From positions 1 to 49,311 of the forward strand of contig NZ_SNXI01000018.1 of the NCBI RefSeq assembly GCF_004362895.1: 49,311 bases of DNA, written 5' to 3'. The notes beneath the pieces were generated by a model. That model ran no database searches. It was not told the origin of the DNA and saw nothing but the letters and a program-made list of their open reading frames with translations. The DNA comes from Idiomarina aquatica. GTDB lineage: Bacteria; Pseudomonadota; Gammaproteobacteria; Enterobacterales; Alteromonadaceae. A program made the translations under genes and the position numbers. Within the stretch, counting starts at the first letter, position 1. Each line of letters begins with the position of its first letter. Positions 26,830-38,561 of this stretch are shown one piece after another.

Positions 26830-26907
26830 GTATTTTTTGTCGCAACTTAATATCCTGTATACTGTCGACTAAGTAATTGTTTTAAACGCATTCTGTGCAG
26901 GGTTCTA

Positions 26908-29379
26908 ATGGCAAGTCAGGGTTGGTTTTATTCGGTAATTAAGCATCCGCTACGTTGGTTGACGCGTTTTATTGCGATAGCCGATGATGCAGAGTCAGGT
27001 GACGCAAGTGTTGCCGACAAGCCGGTCGTGTACGTTATGCGTTCAACGTCGCGTGCCGATTATTCCATATTACAGCGGGCAGCCCGGCAAAAACAGTTGC
27101 CGGATCCGTCGATGCCACTGGTCATAAATGGGAAATCGTTCACGCGGGTTATGTATCTGGAACAAGCAGAATCCGATTCTTCTCAGCAAGCGATAGAAGA
27201 CTTTCATCAGCTGCTTGAGGCCCATCATGCTGACCAGCAGTTGGACATTCAACTGCTGCCTGTTGGCGTATTCTGGGGCAGAAAGCCTGGTCAGGAAGCG
27301 CGCGACGGCGCCACCATGACAGGTGACCTGGATAATCCAGGTCATTTGCGTAAGTTCTGGCTGGTACTTTTTTCGGGTCGGCAGGTGCTGTGTCGTTTTT
27401 CGCGGCCGGTTAGCTTAGGCACGATGGCACGACAAAGCGGCAGTGACATAAAAATCGCGCATAAACTAGCGCGGGTTGCACGGGTACACTTTGTTCGTAT
27501 GCGTCACGCAGTGGCGGGACCGAAGTTAAGCGACCGCAACGAGCTGATGCACGGGTTAATCAGTTCACCGGCATTAAAAAAAGCGATAGCCGATGAACAG
27601 CGCAGTAATAAAGTGTCTGAACAGGAAGCCCGCAAAAAGGCGCTTAGCTACGTTAACGAAATTGCAGCCAATTATAGCGAGACGCTGGTAAGGGTTCTGG
27701 ATCGCTTTATGACCTGGATGTGGAGTCGAATCTATAATGGCATAGACGTGCGCGGAGGCGACAGGATTCGTAAGCTCGCGCAACAAGGGCATGAAATTAT
27801 CTACGTTCCCTGCCATCGCAGCCACATGGATTACCTGTTGTTGAGCTACGTGATATACAAGCAAGGCCTTGTACCGCCGCATATTGCGGCCGGCGTGAAC
27901 CTTAACTTTTTCCCGGTGGGCTCAATTTTTCGCCGCGGTGGAGCGTTTTTTATTCGTCGCAGTTTTCGCGGCAATAAACTGTATTCGGCCGTGTTTCGCG
28001 AATATCTTTGTTGGTTATTTCAGAAAGGCTATCCGGTAGAGTATTTTAGCGAAGGTGGTCGCTCCCGAACCGGGCGTTTGCTACCGCCGAAAACGGGAAT
28101 GTTAGCGATGACAGTGCAAGGTATGTTGCGCGGCCAGCAGCGTCCTATCTCGTTGGTACCGGTTTACCTTGGCTACGAGCATATAATGGAAGTAGCGACC
28201 TACCTGAAAGAACTAAAAGGTAAGAACAAAGAAAAAGAATCGATGTGGCAGGTGCTGGGTAGCATCCGCAAGTTAAAAAACTTCGGTCAGGGTTACGTTA
28301 CTTTTGGTAAGCCAATTAACCTTAAAGACTTTCTCGATCGTCAGGTAGATGACTGGCAGTCATCGGTTACCCGCGGTGCTGAAGAGCCCGAACGGCCGCA
28401 GTGGCTAACACCTGCCGTTAACCGGTTAGCAGAAACGGTCATGCGTGGCATTAATGACGCTGCTGCAGCCAACAGTGTTAATTTAACCGCCTTGGCTATT
28501 CTGAGCTCAGAGCATCATGCGTTAACGCGGGAAGAGTTACTGTCGCAGTTACGCGTTTATCAGGGGTTACTAAAAGAAGTCCCCTATACGCAGGACGTTA
28601 ATGTACCGACCGCGACGGCTGAAGAGCTCTGGAACCAAGCCAAACGTACGGATAAATTTACCATCAACGAAGATACCATGGGTCAGGTCATTGGCTTAGA
28701 GAATGCTAATGCAATAGCCATGACTTACTATCGTAATAACATTTTGCACCTGATGATTGTTCCGGGGATTGTTGCCACTGCGTTGGTCGCTAAAAAGCAG
28801 CAAACCCTGAGTCAGCTGATTGAACAGGTTCAGCAAGTCTATCCCATGTTGCAAGCCGAGCTATTTCTCTCGCACGAAGTTGACGAAGTCCCGCTTTGGG
28901 TTGAGGCGATCGTTGAAGAACTGCAACGACAAGGCTTAGTTAGCTTTAGCGGCGGCGTCTATCACATGGTGTCACGGGAGTCGGCGCAGTGGTTACAACT
29001 GCAACTACTAGCCCGTAGTGCCAGCGAAACCCTGCAGCGTTATAGTATTGTATTAGAGCTTTTGCAGCAGGCTCAGCCAATTCAGCGAGCCGAGTTGGAG
29101 AGGCACTCAATTACGCTGGCAGAGCGATTAAGTGCGATTCACGGTATTAACGCACCAGAGTTTTACGATAAAAAAGTCATGTCGACGTTTATTGCAAGCT
29201 TAAAAAGTCAGGACTTATTAAACGTCAACGATGACGGCCAGCAAATTGCGGCCCCGGCAATTGGCGCATTAAGTGACCGTATTGATGCGTTGATCGATCC
29301 ACCGGTACTGCAAACAATCCGCCAATCGGTGCAACAGCTGTTAGTCGAAATGCAGAAGAAGGCCGACAACTCAGGTTAA
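26908..29379 (+). CDS. plsB: Glycerol-3-phosphate 1-O-acyltransferase PlsB
   Basis: PlsB acylates the sn-1 position of glycerol-3-phosphate at the inner membrane, the first step of phospholipid synthesis. The 823-residue protein is the usual length and shows the four acyltransferase blocks: CHRSHMDYLLLSY (HX4D), GAFFIRRSFRGN, the EGGRSRTGR block and SLVPVYLGYE. It is divergent from lexA, as in many gammaproteobacteria. A TATACT at 26858-26863 with TTGTCG 15 bases upstream could be its promoter, though the spacing is short. Confidence 0.97.
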   Translation: MASQGWFYSVIKHPLRWLTRFIAIADDAESGDASVADKPVVYVMRSTSRADYSILQRAARQKQLPDPSMPLVINGKSFTRVMYLEQAESDSSQQAIEDFHQLLEAHHADQQLDIQLLPVGVFWGRKPGQEARDGATMTGDLDNPGHLRKFWLVLFSGRQVLCRFSRPVSLGTMARQSGSDIKIAHKLARVARVHFVRMRHAVAGPKLSDRNELMHGLISSPALKKAIADEQRSNKVSEQEARKKALSYVNEIAANYSETLVRVLDRFMTWMWSRIYNGIDVRGGDRIRKLAQQGHEIIYVPCHRSHMDYLLLSYVIYKQGLVPPHIAAGVNLNFFPVGSIFRRGGAFFIRRSFRGNKLYSAVFREYLCWLFQKGYPVEYFSEGGRSRTGRLLPPKTGMLAMTVQGMLRGQQRPISLVPVYLGYEHIMEVATYLKELKGKNKEKESMWQVLGSIRKLKNFGQGYVTFGKPINLKDFLDRQVDDWQSSVTRGAEEPERPQWLTPAVNRLAETVMRGINDAAAANSVNLTALAILSSEHHALTREELLSQLRVYQGLLKEVPYTQDVNVPTATAEELWNQAKRTDKFTINEDTMGQVIGLENANAIAMTYYRNNILHLMIVPGIVATALVAKKQQTLSQLIEQVQQVYPMLQAELFLSHEVDEVPLWVEAIVEELQRQGLVSFSGGVYHMVSRESAQWLQLQLLARSASETLQRYSIVLELLQQAQPIQRAELERHSITLAERLSAIHGINAPEFYDKKVMSTFIASLKSQDLLNVNDDGQQIAAPAIGALSDRIDALIDPPVLQTIRQSVQQLLVEMQKKADNSG

Positions 29380-30230
29380 AGAAACCAGTAATGCCAGGCC
29401 AGGCCAGTGGCAAATGTCATCCCCACATAGTGATTGTGAAGGAAGGCTTTAAAGCATTGGCTTGGCTCACGTTCACGAATTAATAATTGCTGGTATACAA
29501 ATAATCCCACAATAGCCGCGAGCGCCAATAGCAGAGGCCAGCTCCAGTCAAACCAATAGGCTACATAAGTCAGCAAGGCGACCGTGATAAGCTGCAGTAA
29601 ACCAATGATAAGCCGATCATGTCGGCCAAATAAAATCGCGGTACTGCGGATACCAACTTGTAAGTCATCTTCGCGGTCAGCCATGGCATACTCGGTGTCA
29701 TACATCACTGTCCAGATAACGTTAGTGACAAATAACACGCCGGCAATAAACCACTGAGTTGAGTTTTGTGCGCTAAAGGCCATCAGAATACCGAAGCTAA
29801 ACGCGACCCCCAAAACCACTTGTGGCAAATGTGTCCAGCGTTTGCAAAAAGGGTAGAGTGCCGCAACACCGGCGGCGGCGAAGCTTAACATCACGGTCTG
29901 GGTATTGAACTGCAGTACCACAATGAAGGCGGCAAACAATAACAGCCCAAATACCACTACCGCTTCGGTGGCTGTAACCTCACCCGCCGGCATAGGCCGT
30001 TGATGAGTGCGGCTGACGTGGCCATCAAGGTTGCGGTCGGCAAAGTCGTTGATCACACAACCGGCAGAACGCATTAAGAACGTCCCCAACATAAACAGCA
30101 CAAACAGTTTTAACGAGGGCTCGCCGTTGCCGCCTATGAGCAGAGCCCAAATGGTAGGCCAGGCTAATAGGTAAGTGCCAATAGGCCGATCGGCACGCAT
30201 TAAGCGCCAGTACGCGTTAAGCTTACTCAT
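29376..30230 (-). CDS. ubiA: 4-hydroxybenzoate octaprenyltransferase
   Basis: UbiA attaches the prenyl tail to 4-hydroxybenzoate in ubiquinone synthesis. The 284-residue membrane protein has both aspartate-rich motifs of the family, NDFADRNLDGHVSRT and DTEYAMADREDD, which bind the magnesium-prenyl diphosphate, and about eight helices. The frame is open to 30275, but GAGGAGAG spaced 6 bases from the ATG at 30230 and the conserved MSKLNAYWRLMRADRPIG start support this choice. It overlaps the ubiC end by 8 bases and the plsB end by 4. Confidence 0.96.
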   Translation of the reverse strand: MSKLNAYWRLMRADRPIGTYLLAWPTIWALLIGGNGEPSLKLFVLFMLGTFLMRSAGCVINDFADRNLDGHVSRTHQRPMPAGEVTATEAVVVFGLLLFAAFIVVLQFNTQTVMLSFAAAGVAALYPFCKRWTHLPQVVLGVAFSFGILMAFSAQNSTQWFIAGVLFVTNVIWTVMYDTEYAMADREDDLQVGIRSTAILFGRHDRLIIGLLQLITVALLTYVAYWFDWSWPLLLALAAIVGLFVYQQLLIREREPSQCFKAFLHNHYVGMTFATGLAWHYWFL

Positions 30231-30828
30231 GACCGCTCTCCTCAGGGTTAAGCGAATGTGATGCACGGGATTCATAAAAGGGTAGTGGCGAAAGGAATAT
30301 TTCGCTAACTAGAACGCGCTGTCCGCCGGTTAAAAATAAGCTACGACGCCCCCACAAATTTTGTGAATGCCCAAAAAGCTGATGGTTTAGCCTGGCAACA
30401 GCATGATTGTCGGGTAATTGTGCGACCTCAAAAGGGCTGCGCAATAAGTCAGGCTGATCAAATAGTGATTGCCCCAAAGATGAGTCACCGAGGCCAGATA
30501 AATTCAGGTTTTTATGCCGTAGTGCCGATAACGGGAATAAGCTGCGTGCAAAAACCCAGGGCTTGTCGTCACAATACAGCAATACTTCCCGCACGCTGGC
30601 TTCAAATGGAACGCGGGTATGATGGCGTTTAAACAGGTCGAATTCGCTGTCAAAAATCGGCGCGGGTCGCTGACCAATCAGTTGTACACGGAATTGACGG
30701 CAATGTTGTTTTAATTTTTTTGTTAATGACCCTTCAGCTAATAGCCAGTCGCGCTGGAATGATGTAAGCGAATAATGTTCAGGCGGTTGCCATTGGCAAG
30801 GTTCAGAAACAGGAAAATTTAGTTGCAT
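30223..30828 (-). CDS. ubiC: Chorismate pyruvate-lyase
   Basis: UbiC converts chorismate to 4-hydroxybenzoate and pyruvate, supplying the UbiA substrate made by the overlapping next gene. The 201-residue protein has the basic segment HTRVPFEASVREVLLYCDDKPW, ARSLFPLSAL in the core, and a C-terminal conserved glutamate in LVSEIFLSPLPFYE. The C terminus extends some 15 residues past that motif. Confidence 0.92.
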   Translation of the reverse strand: MQLNFPVSEPCQWQPPEHYSLTSFQRDWLLAEGSLTKKLKQHCRQFRVQLIGQRPAPIFDSEFDLFKRHHTRVPFEASVREVLLYCDDKPWVFARSLFPLSALRHKNLNLSGLGDSSLGQSLFDQPDLLRSPFEVAQLPDNHAVARLNHQLFGHSQNLWGRRSLFLTGGQRVLVSEIFLSPLPFYESRASHSLNPEESGHE

Positions 30829-30904
30829 ATCAACTTTCGGCTAACGGCTACTGTCGTTATCATAGCAAAGCGAGTAGCGCTTGGCAGTAAATCGGGAACA
30901 ACAG

Positions 30905-31309
30905 ATGAAGATAATAACGTTAAAAAGTATGCTGGTTATTGCGTTGCTGGTATTAGCCATGCCGGCTAAAACCATGCAAAGCTCGGTTTCTTATTATGGC
31001 TTTGAACCAGACATAACCACTAACTTCATTAAAGATGGCAACGACTACCGACTAGGGTTTATTCGGGTGGCTATCGAAGTGATGGTGCCAAACCCTCAAT
31101 ATGTGGGGGTGGTCGAGCATCACGCACCGTTGTTACGTGATGCATTTATTCATATTCTGAGTTCTGCCCCGGAGCGTCAAATTAAGACCATGACAGGACG
31201 TGATCAGTTGCGAATGAAATGCCTGGAAACGGCGCAGGAATTAATGCGACAGGAAACCGGTAATCCCGTCATCCAGGAAGTTTTATTTACCAAATATATT
31301 TATCAATAA
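30905..31309 (+). CDS. FliL-like protein outside a flagellar operon
   Basis: The 134-residue protein has an N-terminal hydrophobic signal or anchor (about 6-22) and a FliL-type C-terminal domain: IRVAIEVMV, then PLLRDAFIHILSSAPERQIKT, the GRDQLRMKCLETAQ helix and EVLFTKYIYQ. FliL sits around the flagellar motor stator. Here there are no flagellar neighbours; ubiC and glpG flank it. The start at 30905 gives a clean signal sequence, whereas the frame itself is open to 30881. Confidence 0.82.
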   Translation: MKIITLKSMLVIALLVLAMPAKTMQSSVSYYGFEPDITTNFIKDGNDYRLGFIRVAIEVMVPNPQYVGVVEHHAPLLRDAFIHILSSAPERQIKTMTGRDQLRMKCLETAQELMRQETGNPVIQEVLFTKYIYQ

Positions 31310-31314
31310 GGTAG

Positions 31315-32127
31315 TCAGCGCAGGTTTGTGCGTGGTGTTGGGTTTAGCAGCCGTACCAGAACGCCGGCAAGACAACCCGAAAGCAGACCAGCCAAGTGGG
31401 CTTCGTTGGCAATATTAACCCAAAGTACACCGGTGTAACCTAAAATTAACCAGCCGACCATAAATACGATGAGGCCGGGAGGCAACCACAATGGCGTGCG
31501 CCGGCCAAAGCTATAAAGCCAGCAAAAGCCTAACAAGCCGTAAACAACACCCGATAAACCACCAAAGTTAGGTCCACTGACGACGTATTGTGCGACATTA
31601 GCGGTGATGCCGCTGAATAAAAAGACGGCAATTAACCATGAGCCGCCCAGATAACGTTCAATTCGTCCGCCCAGATACCACCACCAGAACACATTAAACA
31701 CCAGATGCATGACGGAAAAATGCAGTACTACCGGCGAGATAAATCGCCAGGGCTGAGCAACTGGGTAGCTATCGTAGTAGTTACTGATCCTAAGCGCGCC
31801 AAGTATTGATTCGGGCGCCATTTGCAGCAGCAAGTAAACAAGCACGGCAATAACTGCAATGATACGGGTAAGCCATCCGGTATTGCGCAGCAGGTCGTTT
31901 AGTAATGACGAGCGTGCGCTTCGGTTTGGCTTGGTATCTATGACTTGAGGATTATTTTTAAAATCCTGAATGAGCTGTTTGGCCGCCGCCTCGTAACTGC
32001 TTTGGTGCAACCAGAGCTCGAGGTTGTTGCCTTGTTCGGTAACGCTAACCGGAATACCATGCTGACGCAGATACTGATAAACTTGACCTATGAAGTCACT
32101 ATCGGTGCTAGTCAGTAATCTGCGCAT
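31315..32127 (-). CDS. glpG: Rhomboid intramembrane serine protease GlpG
   Basis: GlpG cleaves transmembrane segments of other membrane proteins. The 270-residue protein has the cytoplasmic N-terminal domain (about 1-65), then six helices with the WR dyad region (AQPWRFISP), HLVFN, the catalytic Ser192 in GLSGVVYG and His244 in ANEAHLAG. It lies 5 bases after glpE, with which it is linked in many gammaproteobacteria, and converges on the FliL-like gene. Confidence 0.95.
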   Translation of the reverse strand: MRRLLTSTDSDFIGQVYQYLRQHGIPVSVTEQGNNLELWLHQSSYEAAAKQLIQDFKNNPQVIDTKPNRSARSSLLNDLLRNTGWLTRIIAVIAVLVYLLLQMAPESILGALRISNYYDSYPVAQPWRFISPVVLHFSVMHLVFNVFWWWYLGGRIERYLGGSWLIAVFLFSGITANVAQYVVSGPNFGGLSGVVYGLLGFCWLYSFGRRTPLWLPPGLIVFMVGWLILGYTGVLWVNIANEAHLAGLLSGCLAGVLVRLLNPTPRTNLR

Positions 32128-32132
32128 GATGA

Positions 32133-32453
32133 TTAATTGGCCTCGACATCGTCCGGAAACTGCATTTGCCAGGCGGTGAAACCGCCTTGCATGCTAACCG
32201 CGTTAGTTAATCCATTTTGTTGTAACACGCTGGCGGCTTGCTGACTACTGATACCGTGATAACAAACAACGATAACTTGAGCACCACCGTCAGTGTTGCT
32301 AATAAATTCAGCGACATTGTCGTTGTTTAACTGCAGCGAACCGGGGATATGGCCCTGTGCAAACGACTGCGCATCACGAATATCGACAATGATGGGAGCA
32401 GCGTCAGACGCCCATTGCTGATGGGCGTCCAGAAGCGTAATTTCCTGAGTCAC
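32133..32453 (-). CDS. glpE: Thiosulfate sulfurtransferase GlpE
   Basis: This is a single-domain rhodanese of 106 residues that moves sulfane sulfur from thiosulfate to cyanide or thiol acceptors. The catalytic loop starts at Cys64 (CYHGISS), and PIIVDIRDAQSFAQGHIPGS is the usual first half. It follows tdh by 4 bases and precedes glpG, so the genes tdh-glpE-glpG may be transcribed together. Confidence 0.93.
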   Translation of the reverse strand: MTQEITLLDAHQQWASDAAPIIVDIRDAQSFAQGHIPGSLQLNNDNVAEFISNTDGGAQVIVVCYHGISSQQAASVLQQNGLTNAVSMQGGFTAWQMQFPDDVEAN

Positions 32454-32457
32454 GTGA

Positions 32458-33483
32458 TTAATCCCAGTTTAAAATGACTTTACCGGACTGACCACTGATC
32501 ATGGTCTCAAAGCCCTGTTCATAGTCATCGACATGCATTTGGTGTGTCAGGATTGGAGATATATCTAGCCCTGATTGCAGTAAACTTGCCATCTTATACC
32601 AAGTCTCGAACATCTCGCGTCCATAAATGCCTTTGATGACCAGACCTTTAAAGATAACTTCATTCCAGTCAATGGCTACATTCTCGGGAGGAATGCCTAA
32701 CATGGCGATTTTACCGCCGTGATTCATTGTCGCCAGCATTTGCGAAAAGGCTGACGGCACGCCGGACATTTCCAGCCCGACATCGAAGCCTTCCTTCATG
32801 CCAAGTTCGGCCATGACGTCGGTAAGCTTTTGCTCAGCCACGTTAACGGCGCGGGTCACACCCATTTTACGGGCTAAATCCAAACGAAACTCATTGACGT
32901 CGGTGATCACCACGTGTCGCGCACCAACGTGCCGAGCAACGGCTGCTGCCATAATACCAATAGGCCCTGCGCCGGTAATCAGTACGTCTTCACCAACCAG
33001 ATCAAAGGCCAGGGCGGTGTGAACGGCATTACCGAAAGGGTCCATAATCGATGCCATGTCATCACTGACGTCGTCAGGTAATTTGAATGCGTTATCTGCG
33101 GGTATCGCCAGATACTCAGCAAATGCGCCGGGCCGATTTACACCCACGCCGTAGGTATTACGGCAAAGATGGCGGCGGCCGGCACGACAATTACGGCAGT
33201 GACCACAAGTGATATGACCCTCACCAGAAACGCGGTCGCCAATTTCAAAGCCGCGAACACCGTCACCCATGGCGGCAACTTCACCGACATATTCATGGCC
33301 TACAACCATGGGTACCGGGATAGTTTTCTGAGACCATTCGTCCCACTTATAAATATGCACATCGGTGCCGCAAATAGCGGTCTTTTTAATTTTAATTAAG
33401 ATGTCGTTGTAGCCGTATTCGGGCTGTTCGACATCGGTCATCCAAATGCCGGGCTTACTATGTAGCTTAGCTAATGCTTTCAT
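32458..33483 (-). CDS. tdh: L-threonine 3-dehydrogenase
   Basis: Tdh oxidises threonine to 2-amino-3-ketobutyrate using NAD. The 341-residue zinc-dependent medium-chain dehydrogenase has catalytic zinc ligand Cys38 (AICGTD), GHEYVGEV, the structural-zinc cysteines in [15 protein letters not shown] and the dinucleotide loop [13 protein letters not shown]. kbl, the next enzyme in the pathway, lies immediately upstream (24 bases) in the same operon. Confidence 0.97.
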   Translation of the reverse strand: MKALAKLHSKPGIWMTDVEQPEYGYNDILIKIKKTAICGTDVHIYKWDEWSQKTIPVPMVVGHEYVGEVAAMGDGVRGFEIGDRVSGEGHITCGHCRNCRAGRRHLCRNTYGVGVNRPGAFAEYLAIPADNAFKLPDDVSDDMASIMDPFGNAVHTALAFDLVGEDVLITGAGPIGIMAAAVARHVGARHVVITDVNEFRLDLARKMGVTRAVNVAEQKLTDVMAELGMKEGFDVGLEMSGVPSAFSQMLATMNHGGKIAMLGIPPENVAIDWNEVIFKGLVIKGIYGREMFETWYKMASLLQSGLDISPILTHQMHVDDYEQGFETMISGQSGKVILNWD

Positions 33484-33507
33484 GCTTCTCTCCCTAATCC
33501 TGGGCGC

Positions 33508-34698
33508 TTATATAATGCCAAGATCTTTGCCGATTCGTGTAAAGGCTTCGATGGTGCGATCCAACTGTTCACGTGTGTGAGCGGCGGACATTTGTGTGCG
33601 GATACGCGCTTTGCCTTTAGGTACTACCGGGAATGAGAAGCCGATCACATAAATGCCTTCCTGTAACAAACGATCAGCCATTTCAGAGGCCATGCGGGCA
33701 TCGCCAATCATCACCGGAATAATCGCGTGATCGGCGCCGCTTAAGGTAAAGCCGGCGGCGGTCATTTGCTCACGGAAGTACTTAGCGTTATCCCACAGTT
33801 GCTGGCGTAATTCATGGCCATCACTCAGCATATCTAACACCTTGATGGACGCCTGCACGATAGCAGGGGCAACGGAGTTAGAGAACAAATAGGGGCGCGA
33901 ACGTTGGCGTAACCAGTCGATCACTTCTTTCTTACCGGAGGTATAACCACCTGAAGCACCGCCAAGCGCTTTACCCAGGGTACCGGTAATGATGTCGACG
34001 CGGCCAAGCACATCACAGTATTCGTGGGTGCCTTTGCCATTTTCGCCCAGGAAGCCGGTCGCGTGACAATCGTCCATCATCACTAAGGCGTCATATTTAT
34101 CGGCTAAGTCGCAAATACCTTTTAGATCAGCGATTACACCGTCCATCGAGAACACCCCGTCGGTAGCAATTAGCTTGAAGCGCGCGCCATCGGCGTCGGC
34201 TTGTTTTAATTGCTCTTCGAGGCTGCCCAGGTCATTATTTTTATAACGATAACGTTTAGATTTACTCAGACGGATGCCATCGATGATACTGGCGTGGTTA
34301 AGCTCATCACTAATAATCGCATCTTCGGGGCCCATGATAGTCTCAAATAAGCCGCCATTGGCATCAAAGCAAGAGGAGTACAAAATGGTGTCTTCGGTGC
34401 CCAGGAAGTCACTCAGTTTTTGCTCCAGCTCTTTGTGAATATCCTGCGTACCACAAATAAAACGTACCGAGGCGGTACCAAAGCCATGCTCGTCCAGGCC
34501 TTTTTTTGCCGCTGCAATTAGATCAGGGTGGTTAGCCAGGCCCAGGTAGTTATTGGCACAAAAGTTAAGTACTTGCTGGCCATTAACGGTGATTTCCGAA
34601 CTTTGATCAGAAGTAATAATCCGTTCTTTTTTGTATAAACCTTCGCTGCGTGTAGTTTCGAGTTGTTCGCCCAGTTGCTTGTAAAATGCAGAATTCAT
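33508..34698 (-). CDS. kbl: 2-amino-3-ketobutyrate CoA ligase (glycine C-acetyltransferase)
   Basis: Kbl splits 2-amino-3-ketobutyrate into glycine and acetyl-CoA with pyridoxal phosphate, completing threonine breakdown started by Tdh. The 396-residue protein has [13 protein letters not shown] near the start, the cofactor aspartate region [10 protein letters not shown], and the Schiff-base lysine in [14 protein letters not shown]. The frame is open to 34767, but GGAG five to six bases before the ATG at 34698 and the conserved MNSAFYKQL start favour 34698. Confidence 0.96.
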   Translation of the reverse strand: MNSAFYKQLGEQLETTRSEGLYKKERIITSDQSSEITVNGQQVLNFCANNYLGLANHPDLIAAAKKGLDEHGFGTASVRFICGTQDIHKELEQKLSDFLGTEDTILYSSCFDANGGLFETIMGPEDAIISDELNHASIIDGIRLSKSKRYRYKNNDLGSLEEQLKQADADGARFKLIATDGVFSMDGVIADLKGICDLADKYDALVMMDDCHATGFLGENGKGTHEYCDVLGRVDIITGTLGKALGGASGGYTSGKKEVIDWLRQRSRPYLFSNSVAPAIVQASIKVLDMLSDGHELRQQLWDNAKYFREQMTAAGFTLSGADHAIIPVMIGDARMASEMADRLLQEGIYVIGFSFPVVPKGKARIRTQMSAAHTREQLDRTIEAFTRIGKDLGII

Positions 34699-34831
34699 GG
34701 CTGCTCCATCTTGTTTGATAGTGGCAAATTTATGCGCCATTTTACTGATGTTATAGTCGCTTCGCACCCTTAATTTTGATTTAGCGTTTGAGTCAGCCGT
34801 TCAATAAGGTGTACTCTTTAGCAAAATTTAG

Positions 34832-36657
<1,826 letters not shown>

Positions 36658-36850
36658 TTACAACTTGTATAAAAATTTAAAGTTAGAGCGCGCATTCTAA
36701 CGAACTGAGAAAATTTTGCCCTATCTTTTTTGACCAATAAACGGTAACATTCGCGACCAATTCTGTAACTCATGCAGTTCTGCCAGGACGGCACGCTGCA
36801 ACGCCAGTTAACGTTAATGCAAAGACCGTAATTCTCAGGAGCCTTACGTC

Positions 36851-38452
36851 ATGCCGAATTTGGATTTGAGCCGCTATGGCATCACCAACGTCCAGGAAAT
36901 TGTCCACAACCCATCGTATGATGTGTTATTTGCTGAAGAAACACGCGATGACCTGCACGGTTTTGAAAAAGGAACCGTGACCAATTTGGGCGCAGTTGCT
37001 GTTGATACCGGAATCTTCACCGGACGCTCACCTAAAGACAAATATATTGTGCGTGATGATACGACCCGCGATACGGTGTGGTGGTCTGATCAAGGCAAAA
37101 ACGACAACAAACCGATGTCGCAGGAAACCTGGGATAGCCTGAAAAGCCTGGTAACCGAGCAGTTATCGAGTAAGCGCCTATTCGTAGTTGATACCTATTG
37201 CGGTGCTAACGAAGATACCCGCTTGGCTGTTCGTTTTATTACTGAAGTCGCGTGGCAGGCTCACTTCGTCAAGAACATGTTTATTCGCCCAAGTGGTGAA
37301 GAACTGGAGACGTTCGAACCCGACTTTGTGGTCATGAACGGTGCAAAATGCATTAATCCTGACTGGCAAGAGCAAGAACTCAATTCAGAAAACTTTGTTG
37401 CTTTTAACCTAACCGAGAAAATTCAGCTGATCGGTGGTACCTGGTACGGTGGCGAAATGAAGAAGGGCATGTTCTCGATGATGAACTACTTCTTGCCATT
37501 GCAGGGTATCGCGTCAATGCATTGCTCGGCGAACGTTGGTAAAGACGGCGATGTAGCGGTTTTCTTCGGTCTTTCAGGTACGGGTAAAACGACATTGTCT
37601 ACCGATCCTAAGCGCGCGTTAATTGGTGATGACGAGCATGGCTGGGACGACGATGGTGTCTTTAACTTTGAAGGTGGTTGTTATGCCAAAACCATCAACT
37701 TGTCGAAAGAAGCAGAACCTGATATTTACAATGCCATTCGCCGCGACGCTTTATTAGAAAACGTGACAGTGCGCGAAGATGGTACAGTCGACTTTGACGA
37801 CAATTCAAAAACTGAGAATACCCGCGTTTCGTACCCCATTTATCACATCGATAACATCGTTAAGCCTGTTTCAAAAGCCGGCCATGCGAAAAAAGTTATC
37901 TTTTTGACCGCGGATGCATTCGGTGTATTGCCGCCGGTCTCTAAGTTGACCAAAGAACAGGCACAGTATCACTTTTTATCTGGCTTTACCGCCAAGCTGG
38001 CAGGCACCGAGCGTGGTGTAACCGAGCCAACGCCGACGTTCTCTAGTTGTTTTGGTGCGGCGTTCCTGAGCCTTCACCCAACGCAATACGCGGAAGTGTT
38101 AGTTAAGCGTATGGAAGCTGCCGGTGCCGAAGCTTATCTGGTCAACACCGGCTGGAATGGCACCGGTAAACGTATTTCGATAAAAGCGACTCGTGCGATT
38201 ATTGACGCGATACTGGATGGCTCTATCGAAGACGCAGAGTTTAGCCAGTTGCCTTATTTTAATCTTGCTATGCCTACAACCTTACCGGGCGTTGAAGACA
38301 GTAATATTCTGGACCCGCGCAATACCTACGAAGACAAGCAAGAGTGGGATATTCGGGCGCAGGATTTGGCCAAGCGTTTTGTCGCTAACTTTGAGAAATT
38401 TACTGACACCGAAAATGGCCAGGCGTTGGTCGCAGCTGGCCCTAAATTATAA
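36851..38452 (+). CDS. pckA: Phosphoenolpyruvate carboxykinase (ATP)
   Basis: PckA converts oxaloacetate and ATP to phosphoenolpyruvate for gluconeogenesis, fitting an organism that lives on amino acids. The 533-residue protein has [13 protein letters not shown] for substrate binding, the [12 protein letters not shown]-loop, [24 protein letters not shown] with metal ligands, and the C-terminal [18 protein letters not shown] lies 8 bases before the ATG. A strong terminator follows. Confidence 0.98.
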   Translation: MPNLDLSRYGITNVQEIVHNPSYDVLFAEETRDDLHGFEKGTVTNLGAVAVDTGIFTGRSPKDKYIVRDDTTRDTVWWSDQGKNDNKPMSQETWDSLKSLVTEQLSSKRLFVVDTYCGANEDTRLAVRFITEVAWQAHFVKNMFIRPSGEELETFEPDFVVMNGAKCINPDWQEQELNSENFVAFNLTEKIQLIGGTWYGGEMKKGMFSMMNYFLPLQGIASMHCSANVGKDGDVAVFFGLSGTGKTTLSTDPKRALIGDDEHGWDDDGVFNFEGGCYAKTINLSKEAEPDIYNAIRRDALLENVTVREDGTVDFDDNSKTENTRVSYPIYHIDNIVKPVSKAGHAKKVIFLTADAFGVLPPVSKLTKEQAQYHFLSGFTAKLAGTERGVTEPTPTFSSCFGAAFLSLHPTQYAEVLVKRMEAAGAEAYLVNTGWNGTGKRISIKATRAIIDAILDGSIEDAEFSQLPYFNLAMPTTLPGVEDSNILDPRNTYEDKQEWDIRAQDLAKRFVANFEKFTDTENGQALVAAGPKL

Positions 38453-38486
38453 GCGTCAGAACAACTCCTAACATTTTGAAACAATT

Positions 38487-38520
38487 AAAAGGCCTGTAAC
38501 AGACTGTTACAGGCCTTTTT
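38487..38520. terminator. Terminator after pckA
   Basis: AAAAGGCCTGTAAC, an AGACT loop and GTTACAGGCCTTTT form a perfect 14-bp stem followed by a further T. It ends pckA 35 bases after its stop codon and could work on both strands, although no gene approaches it from the right. Confidence 0.93.
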
Positions 38521-38561
38521 CGTTGCTATCATAGCGCCAGGCTTACTAACAGACTGGTAAC

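Noticed and set aside
26855-26870. Third SOS box near the plsB promoter (CTGTATACTGTCGACT)
   Set aside because: The right half does not read ACAG at the required spacing; only the two boxes next to lexA fit.
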